From assembly GCA_937958815.1 (NCBI GenBank), contig CALGMR010000005.1:1-64000 (forward strand): 64,000 bases of DNA, in the 5' to 3' direction. Position numbers and translations under genes: made by a program. The notes under the pieces were generated by a model, which made no database searches, had not been told where the DNA came from, and saw only the letters and a list, made by a program, of their open reading frames with translations. Shown in pieces: positions 17,819-26,421 of this stretch (positions within the stretch are counted from its first letter, which is position 1; each line of letters starts with the position of its first letter). This DNA is from an uncultured Rhizobiaceae group bacterium. GTDB lineage: Bacteria > Pseudomonadota > Alphaproteobacteria > Rhizobiales > Rhizobiaceae.

Positions 17819-18697
17819 TTATTTCTTTGAGTTTTCCAACCGCGCCAAAAGGCTTGATGTGTCCCAACGATTGCCACCCATGCGCTGAACTTCGCTGTAG
17901 AATTGATCCACGAGCGCTGTCACGGGCAATGAGACGCCTTGGGATTCACCTTCTTCAAGACAGATTTTCAAATCCTTGCGCATCCAGTCAACGGCAAACC
18001 CGTGCTCATATTCGCCTGCATCCATCGTTTTGTAGCGGTTTTCCATCTGCCATGAACCGGCTGCACCTTTTGAAATGACATCAACCACTTTCTCGATGTC
18101 GAGGCCTGCGGCTTGACCGAGGTGAATAGCTTCCGACAATCCTTGAACCAAGCCTGCAATGCAAATTTGGTTCATCATTTTGGTCAACTGGCCTGCACCT
18201 GTTTCACCCATAAGGCCAACCATTTTGGCGTAACACTCGATAACAGGTTTGGCAGTGTCAAAAGTGGCTTGATCGCCCCCAACCATCACGGTCAGAACGC
18301 CGTTTTCAGCTCCTGCCTGTCCGCCAGAAACAGGAGCATCAAGGAAACCAAAACCCTTGTCAGCCGCAACGGCGGCGAGTTCACGGGCTACGTTTGCTGA
18401 TGCGGTCGTGTTGTCGACAAAAATTGCACCTTCTTTGATCGTATGGAAAGCACCGCCTTCACCCGTTGTGACAGAGCGAAGATCATCGTCATTGCCCACA
18501 CAACAGAATACAAAATCTGCGCCTTGTACTGCTTCGCCAGGTGTCCTGGCGAAATCTCCGCCATATTCGGCAGCCCATTTTTCAGCTTTAGCGGTCGTGC
18601 GGTTGTATACGGTGACATCGTGGCCGCCTTTTGTTTTTAAAAAGCCTGCCATGGGATAACCCATGACGCCCAAACCGATGAATGCAACAGATGCCAT
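17819..18697 (-). CDS. 3-hydroxyisobutyrate dehydrogenase-family NAD(P) oxidoreductase
   Basis: The 292-residue protein opens with FIGLGVMGYPMAGFLKTKG, the GxGxMGxPM nucleotide fold of beta-hydroxyacid dehydrogenases. It has the substrate motif FLDAPVSGGQAGAENG and the catalytic lysine region GQLTKMMNQ. It may reduce tartronate semialdehyde or oxidise 3-hydroxyisobutyrate; the sequence alone does not decide. It converges on the Lrp-type regulator gene. Confidence 0.87.
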   Translation of the reverse strand: MASVAFIGLGVMGYPMAGFLKTKGGHDVTVYNRTTAKAEKWAAEYGGDFARTPGEAVQGADFVFCCVGNDDDLRSVTTGEGGAFHTIKEGAIFVDNTTASANVARELAAVAADKGFGFLDAPVSGGQAGAENGVLTVMVGGDQATFDTAKPVIECYAKMVGLMGETGAGQLTKMMNQICIAGLVQGLSEAIHLGQAAGLDIEKVVDVISKGAAGSWQMENRYKTMDAGEYEHGFAVDWMRKDLKICLEEGESQGVSLPVTALVDQFYSEVQRMGGNRWDTSSLLARLENSKK

Positions 18698-18773
18698 TTG
18701 GTTGTCCTTGAAGTGTTTGTAATTTGTGAGAGACTACGGGAACAGGAAGCGCCTGTGAATGCGCGTTTGAAAG

Positions 18774-20057
18774 TTAGTCGAAAGAATTGAACGGAATGAA
18801 ATTGACCAACTCGCCCATCCTGAGGCTGGTTGTTGCCTCTGGAATTTCTATCAAGCCTTCAGAATCTCGTAGTGATCCAATGAGGCCCGATCCGTCTCTG
18901 AGATATTTGTGAGCGTGGAGCGTTCCGTTTTCGTCAGACAACAAATTCGCACGTAAAAACTCGCGGCGATCTGGTTTCTTGTTTTTAATCTCAAATCCGC
19001 TCGGTATCTGATAGCGAACAGGTTCTTCCCAATGAGCTCCGCACAATTGCAGGAGAGCAGGGCGCGTATACAACATGAAGCAAACTGAGGCTGCTACGGG
19101 GTTGCCGGGCAACCCGAAAAAGAGACAGTCATTTGGATGCGTCTCGCGAGGGATCTGTCCAAACATCATTGGACGACCGGGTTTGACCGCCAATTGCCAA
19201 AGGTGGCGTTTTCCCAATTTGTCCAAAGTAGACAACATGTGGTCTTCATCGCCGCGCGAGGCGCCGCCTGTTGTCAAAATTATATCGTATGAATGACTGG
19301 CACTCTCAATTGCCCCAAGTGCGTCTTCTTCCTTGTCTTTGATAATGCCTCCAAATGTGAGATCTATCGGAAGCTTCGACACAAGCGCTGACAACATGGG
19401 TGCGTTTGCATCGTAGACTTGGCCTGCGAGCAATGGGCCTTGCCCATCGTCCGGCGCGCGCATCTCATTGCCGTTTGAAAACAAGATCGCTTTTAGTTTT
19501 TTAAAAACGTTGACTTTGGCAACACCGATTGATGCAAGAGCTGCAAGATCGGCTGTCCCCACGCGATGGCCAGCGCTCATGACAAGATCACCTTGTGACA
19601 GGTCTTCGCCCGCCAATCGGCAATTTGCGCCTGCCTTTAATCCCTGGGGAAGGGACACCGTGCCGTTGTTTTCGCGACAGTCTTCTTGCATCGCAACCGT
19701 ATCGGCATTGGGCGGCATGGCAGCGCCAGTAAAGATGCGTGCTGCATGATCTTTCAACAATGCTTCAGGAGACAAATCTCCCGCAGCAATTCGCCCAGCA
19801 AGAGGTATTGGCGAGGTAGTTAAGTCGGCATGGTTGAAGGCATATCCATCAACCGCTGAATTGGTGTGGAGAGGCACGTTGTGTGGCGCTGAAATGTCGG
19901 CTGCCAGAATGCGGCCAAGTGCATCTTTGCTGGAAATCACTTCCGTTTCACACACGCACGTCAATCGTTCGCGCAACAATGCCAACGCATCATCGTGAGA
20001 AAGGCGATCTTTGTCGTGCAGAAAGCAATCATTGATGAGAGATGCGGGTTGGTTCAC
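18774..20057 (-). CDS. moeA: Molybdopterin molybdenumtransferase
   Basis: MoeA inserts molybdate into adenylated molybdopterin. The 427-residue protein has the MoeA N-terminus, the motif HTNSAVDGYAF, the MoCF_biosynth domain with ILTTGGASRGDEDH and KPGRPMMFGQ, the substrate segment FFGLPGNPVAASVCF, and a C-terminal beta barrel. It is the last gene of a leftward operon; its start overlaps the mobB stop by 4 bp. Confidence 0.94.
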   Translation of the reverse strand: MNQPASLINDCFLHDKDRLSHDDALALLRERLTCVCETEVISSKDALGRILAADISAPHNVPLHTNSAVDGYAFNHADLTTSPIPLAGRIAAGDLSPEALLKDHAARIFTGAAMPPNADTVAMQEDCRENNGTVSLPQGLKAGANCRLAGEDLSQGDLVMSAGHRVGTADLAALASIGVAKVNVFKKLKAILFSNGNEMRAPDDGQGPLLAGQVYDANAPMLSALVSKLPIDLTFGGIIKDKEEDALGAIESASHSYDIILTTGGASRGDEDHMLSTLDKLGKRHLWQLAVKPGRPMMFGQIPRETHPNDCLFFGLPGNPVAASVCFMLYTRPALLQLCGAHWEEPVRYQIPSGFEIKNKKPDRREFLRANLLSDENGTLHAHKYLRDGSGLIGSLRDSEGLIEIPEATTSLRMGELVNFIPFNSFD

Positions 20058-20563
20058 AAACCCAATCCCATTTTTTGGGAAATGTAATCGGCGATAGTGG
20101 TTACATCATCCAGTTGAAACTGCGGCAGAGCACAATTTTTGTCTTTTTTGTCGGTGGCGAGTGCCACGACACTTTTGTTTTGTTTCCAGACGGGGTCGCC
20201 AGTCTTGTTCTTTGAAATTATGCATTCGATTTTTGGGAAGTCGACATTTTTAAACCCTTCCACCAAAACGAGATCACTCGGTCCAAGTTTTCCCAGCATC
20301 GTTTTGAGGGTAGGGGCTGCACCGCCATCTTTGCCCTGATGCATGATTGCCCAACTGCCTTTGGAAAGAATGGCCACCTCTGATGCACCTGCATTGCGGT
20401 GGCGATAGGTGTCCGTCCCTTCCACATCAACGGCGTAGCTTTCGTGCGCATGTTTAACTGTGTTGACCACCAGTCCGCGTTTTACAAACTCGGTGACAAG
20501 CGCAGCCGTCAGCGTTGTCTTGCCAGAGTTTTTCCAGCCCGTGATTCCGAATACTTCACTCAT
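20054..20563 (-). CDS. mobB: Molybdopterin-guanine dinucleotide biosynthesis adaptor protein
   Basis: The 169-residue protein is a small P-loop GTPase: FGITGWKNSGKTTL at the N-terminus, and VNTVKHAHESYAVDVEGTD, which holds the HAH-DxxGTD signature of MobB. It assists MobA in forming the guanine dinucleotide cofactor. It overlaps both neighbours by 4 bp, indicating translational coupling. Confidence 0.94.
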   Translation of the reverse strand: MSEVFGITGWKNSGKTTLTAALVTEFVKRGLVVNTVKHAHESYAVDVEGTDTYRHRNAGASEVAILSKGSWAIMHQGKDGGAAPTLKTMLGKLGPSDLVLVEGFKNVDFPKIECIISKNKTGDPVWKQNKSVVALATDKKDKNCALPQFQLDDVTTIADYISQKMGLGL

Positions 20564-21180
20564 TGCAGAAGGCCCAATGCAATTTCTTCCGCGATGACCA
20601 TATCATCTGGTGTGTTGATATTGAAGAACGGATCGTGCCCTGTGGGGCCGTTTGATAATTCGAACTTGGTTTCAGTCAAACCATGGCGTTCGGCGAAAAC
20701 AAGAATTTTGCGTTGATCTTCCACAGTCAGGAAATTCTCTAAAGAATCTGCCAGAGCGCATGGCCATAAAGCGGCAACGGGATGAATGCGTCCGTTGCTG
20801 TGAGCCATGGAAATTTGTTTGCTCGGTGACACACTTTTGCTGAGCCGTGCAACCAGTTCTTTCGGTATAAAAGGGGTGTCCGCAGCGGCTGTCACAATGT
20901 GCGTTGCGTCATGCTCCTTCGCCGCCCAACGCATGCCACTCAGCACACCCGCTAAGGGGCCAACAAAACCGTCAATCGTATCTGGAAGAACAGGCAAGCC
21001 CAAAAAGTTGAAACGGTCTGGATCGCCATTTGCATTGATGGCCAGTGTTTCCACTTGAGGGCCTAATCGTTGGGCGACCCATTCAATGGGCGCAATGTCT
21101 TTCAACTGCATAAGGCTTTTTTCGCGCCCACCCATCCTTCGTGATTGGCCGCCAGCCAAGATGATGCCACAGATTTTCAT
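20560..21180 (-). CDS. mobA: Molybdenum cofactor guanylyltransferase
   Basis: MobA adds GMP to molybdopterin to make the bis-MGD cofactor of formate dehydrogenases and DMSO-reductase-family enzymes. The 206-residue protein shows the nucleotidyltransferase start IILAGGQSRRMGGREKSLM and the metal-binding region TAAADTPFIPKELV. It sits between fdhD and mobB with 4-bp overlaps on both sides. Confidence 0.94.
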   Translation of the reverse strand: MKICGIILAGGQSRRMGGREKSLMQLKDIAPIEWVAQRLGPQVETLAINANGDPDRFNFLGLPVLPDTIDGFVGPLAGVLSGMRWAAKEHDATHIVTAAADTPFIPKELVARLSKSVSPSKQISMAHSNGRIHPVAALWPCALADSLENFLTVEDQRKILVFAERHGLTETKFELSNGPTGHDPFFNINTPDDMVIAEEIALGLLQ

Positions 21181-22052
21181 GACCGTCGTTTTCCATCGTC
21201 ATTGCCGGAAGGTGAAGGTGATGTGTCAAACTCCACCCTGTCTTCACCAGCGAGAACCACAAACCGCTCCCCTCTGGCTCGTCCGATCAAAGTCAATCCA
21301 GACTGTCTTGCCAATTCCACACCCCAAGCGGTGAACCCCGAACGTGATACGAGAATGGGAATGCCCATCATTACGGTTTTTATAACCATCTCGCTGGTCA
21401 ACCGACCTGTCGTGTAAAAGAGTTTGTTGCTTGGATCAGCATTGTTTTTTGCCATCCAGCCCGCGATTTTATCGACCGCGTTGTGGCGTCCGACGTCTTC
21501 CATATACACCAGCGGACGGGCTTCTTCACACAAAACGCATCCATGGATTGCGCCTGCTTCCAAATAAAGGCTCGGCGTCGTGTTTATCGCTTTGGTCAAT
21601 TTGCCCAGCCACGATGTTTTCAACCGCGCAGTGCTGGACAGCTGTATGTCTTCAAAAGCGTCTATCACATCGCCGAAGATAGTGCCTTGAGCACAACCAG
21701 ATGTGCGCACGCGCTTCTTCAATTTCTGTTCGAATTTCGTTTCATCCGGTGTGCGAACGACAACGACTCCCAGTTCATCATCATAATCCACAGCTGTGAT
21801 CTCAGCATCAGGTGTGAGCATGTTTTGATTGATGAGATAGCCGATGGCGAGAAGATCGGGATGATCACCAATCGTCATCATGGTGACAACTTCCTGGCTG
21901 TTTAAATACAGTGTCAAAGGGCGTTCTGTGATGACATTCAGGTGTACAACCTGACCGTTCTGATCGGTTCCGCTGACAGGTGTCGACAAGTCTTTATTGT
22001 CAGGATCCGGTGCCAATAGATATGTCTGTTCGCTCTTGGTCATATCAGTCAT
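21177..22052 (-). CDS. fdhD: Formate dehydrogenase accessory sulfurtransferase
   Basis: FdhD passes sulfur from a cysteine desulfurase to the molybdenum or tungsten cofactor of formate dehydrogenase. The 291-residue protein shows IGYLINQNML, VEDVGRHNAVDKIAGW and the C-terminal VSRSGFTAWGVELARQSGLT. Only one cysteine is seen in the exposed-loop motif SGCAQG, where E. coli has a CxxC pair. No formate dehydrogenase subunit genes lie in the window. Confidence 0.92.
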   Translation of the reverse strand: MTDMTKSEQTYLLAPDPDNKDLSTPVSGTDQNGQVVHLNVITERPLTLYLNSQEVVTMMTIGDHPDLLAIGYLINQNMLTPDAEITAVDYDDELGVVVVRTPDETKFEQKLKKRVRTSGCAQGTIFGDVIDAFEDIQLSSTARLKTSWLGKLTKAINTTPSLYLEAGAIHGCVLCEEARPLVYMEDVGRHNAVDKIAGWMAKNNADPSNKLFYTTGRLTSEMVIKTVMMGIPILVSRSGFTAWGVELARQSGLTLIGRARGERFVVLAGEDRVEFDTSPSPSGNDDGKRRS

Positions 22053-22055
22053 GAG

Positions 22056-23279
22056 TTACTGCGTTAAGGAAAGCTGTTTTGTGCGCCAATGCATCCAAGC
22101 CGCAATGATGCACCCGCCCAATGATGTGACGAACATGATGTAATAAAGCGGCATTGCCAAGTTTTCTATCGTGATCAAATTGCCTGCCAGTATCGCCATT
22201 GCCGCACCACCACCGATTTGCAGAAAACCGCCGAGGCCAGAAGCTGAGCCTGCAAGTTCGGGGCGCACACTCACTGCACCTGCATTTGCATTTGGCAGGG
22301 TCATTCCATTGCCAAAACCTACAAGGATCATGGGACCGAAAAGATAGCTCGCGATTGGGGAAAAATTGGACATCAAGACAATGATGATGCCTGTGCCTAT
22401 TGTGCAAAACACGCTTCCCAAAAACATCATGGGTTCAATGCCGATCCGTTCAGAAAAGCGCCCAGAAATGAAATTTCCGGCCATATATCCGAGGGCTAGA
22501 AGACCGAAATACATCCCCAGAACAGAAGGTGTTAAACCGATAATTTGCTGCCCCACGAAGGGCGCTCCACCCAAGAAAGCGAAATATGCGCCAGATGCCA
22601 AAGTTGCACACATGAAATAGCCCCAGATCTCGGGCATTTTTAAGAGGGATAAGTAGTCGGAAATCTGTTTCGATACCGGGCTTTCAACTGGTTTGTGGGT
22701 TTCGCCTAAATCCAGGTAAATCAGGATTTGAATGAGAATACCCACCACCAGCAGCACGATGAATGTTGCGCGCCATCCATATTCTTCGCCAACGTAACCG
22801 CCCATCATCGGCGTCACCATTGGCAACAATGCCATAGCCATGGTGACATATCCGATCATGCTGGCCGCTTTTGATCGGTCGAATAAATCTCGAATGATGG
22901 CACGGCTAAGAGCCATGCAAGCTGCTGAAGATGCTTGCAAAACGCGACCAAACAGCAGAACTTCTATTCTGGTTGCAAATATGCAGATCAATGTCCCGAT
23001 AATAAAGACTGTGGAGGTTGCCAGCAGTACAGGGCGTCTTCCAAACCTGTCGGCGAGCGGGCCTACAATCAGTTGAATAAAGGCTGTCGCAAGCAAAAAT
23101 ATGGTGAGGACATATTGAGCGTTTGCTTGAGAGGTTCCCAAGGATCGGCCAATTTCAGGCAGCACAGGCAAGAATATGTTCATCGCCATGACAGACGAAC
23201 CGGCAATCAAAACAAGCGTTCCAATTTTTGGTGGTGTGACAGCACCTGAAAATGATGGTCGTCGTTTGGTCTGTGACAT
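22056..23279 (-). CDS. Bcr/CflA-type MFS efflux transporter
   Basis: The 407-residue protein has about 12 membrane helices. It carries the MFS motif GPLADRFGRRPVLL between helices 2 and 3 and ALSRAIIRDLFDRSKAASMIG, as in Bcr/CflA drug-H+ antiporters. It is the first gene of the operon that continues with fdhD only 3 bp later, then mobA, mobB and moeA. Its substrate is unknown; the context hints at a role near molybdenum or formate metabolism, but this may be only positional. Confidence 0.87.
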   Translation of the reverse strand: MSQTKRRPSFSGAVTPPKIGTLVLIAGSSVMAMNIFLPVLPEIGRSLGTSQANAQYVLTIFLLATAFIQLIVGPLADRFGRRPVLLATSTVFIIGTLICIFATRIEVLLFGRVLQASSAACMALSRAIIRDLFDRSKAASMIGYVTMAMALLPMVTPMMGGYVGEEYGWRATFIVLLVVGILIQILIYLDLGETHKPVESPVSKQISDYLSLLKMPEIWGYFMCATLASGAYFAFLGGAPFVGQQIIGLTPSVLGMYFGLLALGYMAGNFISGRFSERIGIEPMMFLGSVFCTIGTGIIIVLMSNFSPIASYLFGPMILVGFGNGMTLPNANAGAVSVRPELAGSASGLGGFLQIGGGAAMAILAGNLITIENLAMPLYYIMFVTSLGGCIIAAWMHWRTKQLSLTQ

Positions 23280-23346
23280 GAAGCGTTGCTGCGAAGAATA
23301 TCCGAAGAAAACGATACGCCCATCTGGTTTATTGCGCCACCGATAA

Positions 23347-23378
23347 GTTGTTTGGTTGTTTGGTTGTTTGGTTGTTTG
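23347..23378. repeat. Four tandem copies of an 8-bp unit (GTTGTTTG)
   Basis: Four perfect head-to-tail GTTGTTTG units lie 68-99 bp upstream of the MFS start codon, so they are in the promoter or leader of the Moco operon. Read on the transcribed strand they form CAAACAAC repeats, an unstructured CA-rich leader. Short tandem arrays of this kind can change copy number by slippage. Confidence 0.85.
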
Positions 23379-23459
23379 GGTATTTATGTGTTTAGACTAC
23401 ATAGGAGAGGGCGGTTTTCAGATGAGTATAATTGTTTCGAACGCCTCGCATGACGGTTC

Positions 23460-23600
23460 CTAGTTTTTGCTGCGCGACTTGCCAGTGAGTGCTTTAATCA
23501 TATCGTAAAATGCGACTGACCGGGCAATTCGGCCGCGTTGCAGGCTCATTTGAAGCGTTTCGGTTCGTTTTGTTGAGGTTGAATGTTTGTAAGTGGTCAT
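23460..23600 (-). CDS. Small basic protein, 46 residues, function unknown
   Basis: The frame begins MTTYKHSTSTKRTETLQM and ends in ALTGKSRSKN. It starts at the ATG at 23600 behind a well-placed GGAG six bases upstream, which is the main reason for calling it. The product is highly basic with a central RGRIARSVAFYDMIKAL segment that could form an amphipathic helix. No family is recognised. It lies alone between the Moco operon promoter and a divergent LysR gene. Confidence 0.5.
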   Translation of the reverse strand: MTTYKHSTSTKRTETLQMSLQRGRIARSVAFYDMIKALTGKSRSKN

Positions 23601-23722
23601 GATGTGCTCCACAGCTGATGTGTTTGTTTTTCGCTTGTCTTGAAGTTAGTCAGCCGAAAGAATTTTGACAAACGCGAAATTTAAATCTATCAATTCAAAA
23701 AATTTGAACTGAATGTGTGTTG

Positions 23723-24670
23723 ATGGCTTACAGATTACCACCTTTAAATTCGCTGAAAGCATTTGAGGCTGCAGCTCGTTTGATGAGTTTCCAAAAGGCT
23801 GCGGAAGAATTGTTCGTCACGCCGTCTGCCCTAAGCTATCAGATTCGATTGTTGGAAGATCATCTGCAGATTTCCCTGTTTGAACGGCTTAACCGCGCCG
23901 TGGTTCTAACTGAAGCCGGAGAAAGGCTTTATCCGGGAATCCATGAAGGGTTAGAGCGCTTTCAAGGTGCTGTTCGATCTGTGGGCCGTACGGTGCAAAG
24001 CAATGTGCTGGTGGTCTCGAGCGGCCCAGCTTTTGCGGCAAAATGGCTGGCACCCAGAGTGTATAAATTCGTCGATGAGTTCCCCGAAATTGAGTTGCGA
24101 ATTGCGGCAAACCTTCGCTTGAGTGATTTTAATGTGGATGAAGTTGATTGCGGGCTGCGCTTTGGCGGTGGTGATTATCCTGATTTGCACGCAGAACCTT
24201 TGTTTCAAGAAGCTATGGTTCCATTGATTAGTCCGAAACTTCTCGAGCGTTTTGGTGGTCAATTGGATGAAGAAGCCATGTCAGAGCTCACCTTGCTGCA
24301 CGATGACTCCAGCAATTTCATGAAAGGCGCTGCTGGATGGCCGAATTGGCTTGAACAAATGGGACATTCCAATGTGAATTCCGAGAAAGGCCCGCGTTTC
24401 AACCATGCTGATCATGGTTTGGATGCTGCGGTTGATGGGGCAGGGATTGTTCTCGGTCGATTGTCCATTGCTATGCGCGATATAAGGTCTGGGCGCTTGG
24501 TGGCGCCGTTTGAAGAATATATCGAAACCCAATCAGGCTTTTATTTCGTTGCTCCCCCCAGTGCTTTGGACTTGCCACGGGTGGCTTCGTTCCGTCAGTG
24601 GTTGCTTGCCGAAGCCGAAGACGAAGCCAAAGATATTTCTGCTTTTCTCGCTAATTTGCGTTCTCTGTAG
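23723..24670 (+). CDS. LysR-family regulator (GcvA-like)
   Basis: The 315-residue protein begins MAYRLPPLNSLKAFEAAARL, the usual start of GcvA-type LysR regulators, followed by the helix-turn-helix (FQKAAEELFVTPSALSYQIRLLE) and a periplasmic-binding-protein-like effector domain. I chose the ATG at 23723 over GTG 23717 for this reason. Its 3' end overlaps the convergent DMT transporter gene by 76 bp. The target is not evident; the transporter is one candidate. Confidence 0.9.
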   Translation: MAYRLPPLNSLKAFEAAARLMSFQKAAEELFVTPSALSYQIRLLEDHLQISLFERLNRAVVLTEAGERLYPGIHEGLERFQGAVRSVGRTVQSNVLVVSSGPAFAAKWLAPRVYKFVDEFPEIELRIAANLRLSDFNVDEVDCGLRFGGGDYPDLHAEPLFQEAMVPLISPKLLERFGGQLDEEAMSELTLLHDDSSNFMKGAAGWPNWLEQMGHSNVNSEKGPRFNHADHGLDAAVDGAGIVLGRLSIAMRDIRSGRLVAPFEEYIETQSGFYFVAPPSALDLPRVASFRQWLLAEAEDEAKDISAFLANLRSL

Positions 24671-25524
24671 AAACTGAACAGTCCACTTCCCACGATCAGA
24701 ACAGCACCCACGATTGATACCCAATCGGGGACATCGCCAAATACGAAATAACCCAGCAACAAAGCCCAAATCAGGATGGAATACCGGAAGGGCGCAACAA
24801 AACTCACTTCGCCATCGCGCATTGCCAAAATGGAACAGATGTAACCCACCATCAAAATGGCGGCTGCACTGACAAGATATATCAACTGGTCGGAACCTAC
24901 TGTGGCCCAAGGTTGGAATAAACTGCCAATCAATCCCAAGAGCGTGACGAGTATAGATGTTACCAGACTGACGAGCGTTGACGGAATGTTTTGGGGCATC
25001 TGGCGGGTTGCGATGTCGCGCAAAGTTATAAAGCCTGTTGCAATCAGCGCATAAATTGAAAAGACATTGAAGCCTTCGGCGCCCGGTTTCACCACCAACA
25101 GCACGCCAAAAAATCCGATTGAAATGGCGATATAGCGCCTCCAGCCAACAGTTTCACCCAAGAACAGCGCCGCAGCGAGCGTGATCGTCAAAGGCAAGAT
25201 TTGAAGAACCGCTGTGACATTGGCGATTGGTAGATTGAAAAGGGCAGTGAGAAAGAAAAATGTTCCACCGACTTCGCCAATAGAACGCCAGATAAGATAT
25301 TTGTCTTTCAGGTTTTTTTTCAATGAAGAGGCTGATGAGAGAGACCCCATAGCCCAACACAACAAAACCATAAATGCGGTGGCAAACAATCCACGGATCA
25401 AAATGGCTTGAAACAGTCCAAGGTCGTTCAGCACGATTTTCATCAGCGTGTCATTAATAACGAACCCCGCCATGGAACCCATCATAAACACAGCACCGAG
25501 TGCATTTGTAGAGAGGTTTTTCAT
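24595..25524 (-). CDS. EamA/DMT-family transporter
   Basis: The 309-residue membrane protein has ten predicted helices in two EamA repeats. The first starts AVFMMGSMAGFVINDTLMK; the second contains FVAPFRYSILIWALLLGYFVFGD. The start is the ATG at 25524; an upstream extension in the same frame lacks features. Members export metabolites such as amino acids or act as S-adenosylmethionine-type carriers; the substrate is unknown. Its tail overlaps the LysR gene on the opposite strand. Confidence 0.87.
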   Translation of the reverse strand: MKNLSTNALGAVFMMGSMAGFVINDTLMKIVLNDLGLFQAILIRGLFATAFMVLLCWAMGSLSSASSLKKNLKDKYLIWRSIGEVGGTFFFLTALFNLPIANVTAVLQILPLTITLAAALFLGETVGWRRYIAISIGFFGVLLVVKPGAEGFNVFSIYALIATGFITLRDIATRQMPQNIPSTLVSLVTSILVTLLGLIGSLFQPWATVGSDQLIYLVSAAAILMVGYICSILAMRDGEVSFVAPFRYSILIWALLLGYFVFGDVPDWVSIVGAVLIVGSGLFSFYRERKLARKAEISLASSSASASNH

Positions 25525-25593
25525 TTCGGGTTCGGTTCGCTGTTTCCTTGACGCATTACTGGAGTGTGCACGACATTCAGCCGCTTCAAAACA

Positions 25594-25629
25594 CAAAAAA
25601 GGGCACAGATTGTAGAATCTGCGCCCTTT
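25594..25629 (-). terminator. Intrinsic terminator of the L,D-transpeptidase gene
   Basis: On the minus strand an AAGGGCGCAGATT arm, a short CTAC loop and the complementary AATCTGTGCCC arm are followed by TTTTTTG. It lies 20 bp after the stop codon of the L,D-transpeptidase gene. Confidence 0.85.
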
Positions 25630-25648
25630 GGAAACCGAATTTTCGTGT

Positions 25649-26293
25649 TTAGTTTTGCACCACCACTTTGGCACCAACCTTCACGCGTTTATAGAGGTCG
25701 GTCACGTCATCGTTGGCCAGACGAATACATCCGGATGACATGGCTTGGCCGATCGTCCAAGGCTGGTTTGTGCCATGAATACGGTAGATTGTTGAACCGA
25801 TATACAATGAACGTGCACCCAGCGGGTTTGTTGGGCCACCTGGATAATACCCTTTGAGTGTTTTACCTGTTTCGCGCTTCACACGTGCAATCATGCGCTT
25901 TGGAGGCGTCCAGCCAGGCCACTCTGCCTTACGGCTCACGCGGTGTGTGCCTGTCCAGCGAAACCCGTCTCGACCGACGCCGATGCCATATTTCAGGGCT
26001 TTGCCGTTTTCGAGAACCAAATACAGGCGGCGCTCCTTGGTGTTTACAACAATTGTTCCGGGCTTCTGGTTTGTCGAATAGCGCACTTTGCGCTTTTTGA
26101 TTGGAGACTTGTTGGATGCATATCCACGCGTTGACGTGCGGCCACGCCATACTTTCCACTGGTGGGTGTCATAGTCGAAATATCGCTCACCGTTTACGCG
26201 TCGTGCTTCAGCTTCTGTTGGTACGATTGTTGTACCCACAAATGCGGCAGTTACAGCAATCGCTGCTGCTGCAAATAGTTTGCCCAGTCTCAT
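25649..26293 (-). CDS. L,D-transpeptidase (YkuD/ErfK type)
   Basis: The 214-residue precursor has a signal peptide (about residues 1-30, ending EAEA). Its YkuD domain has His173 in IHGTNQP and the catalytic Cys189 in MSSGCIRLAND. Such enzymes make 3-3 peptidoglycan crosslinks or attach proteins to peptidoglycan in the periplasm, and are numerous in Rhizobiales with polar growth. A terminator follows directly and a TGTGA-N6-TCACA palindrome lies 61 bp upstream of the start. Confidence 0.92.
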   Translation of the reverse strand: MRLGKLFAAAAIAVTAAFVGTTIVPTEAEARRVNGERYFDYDTHQWKVWRGRTSTRGYASNKSPIKKRKVRYSTNQKPGTIVVNTKERRLYLVLENGKALKYGIGVGRDGFRWTGTHRVSRKAEWPGWTPPKRMIARVKRETGKTLKGYYPGGPTNPLGARSLYIGSTIYRIHGTNQPWTIGQAMSSGCIRLANDDVTDLYKRVKVGAKVVVQN

Positions 26294-26353
26294 AGTCCAA
26301 AACCTCTCTCAATTGCGTTTCCAACGAGTTTAAGTTCACCCGCCAAAAAAGTT

Positions 26354-26369
26354 TGTGATCTATCTCACA
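26354..26369. promoter_or_regulatory. CRP-like palindrome upstream of the L,D-transpeptidase gene
   Basis: The sequence TGTGATCTATCTCACA is a perfect TGTGA-N6-TCACA palindrome in the 128-bp gap upstream of the L,D-transpeptidase start. It matches the classical cAMP-receptor-protein half-sites. Whether this organism has a regulator with that specificity is unknown. Confidence 0.4.
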
Positions 26370-26421
26370 GCCCCGAAAGTCTAGATTGGAACAGGTAGAT
26401 TAAATTGGATTTAATTTTTAC

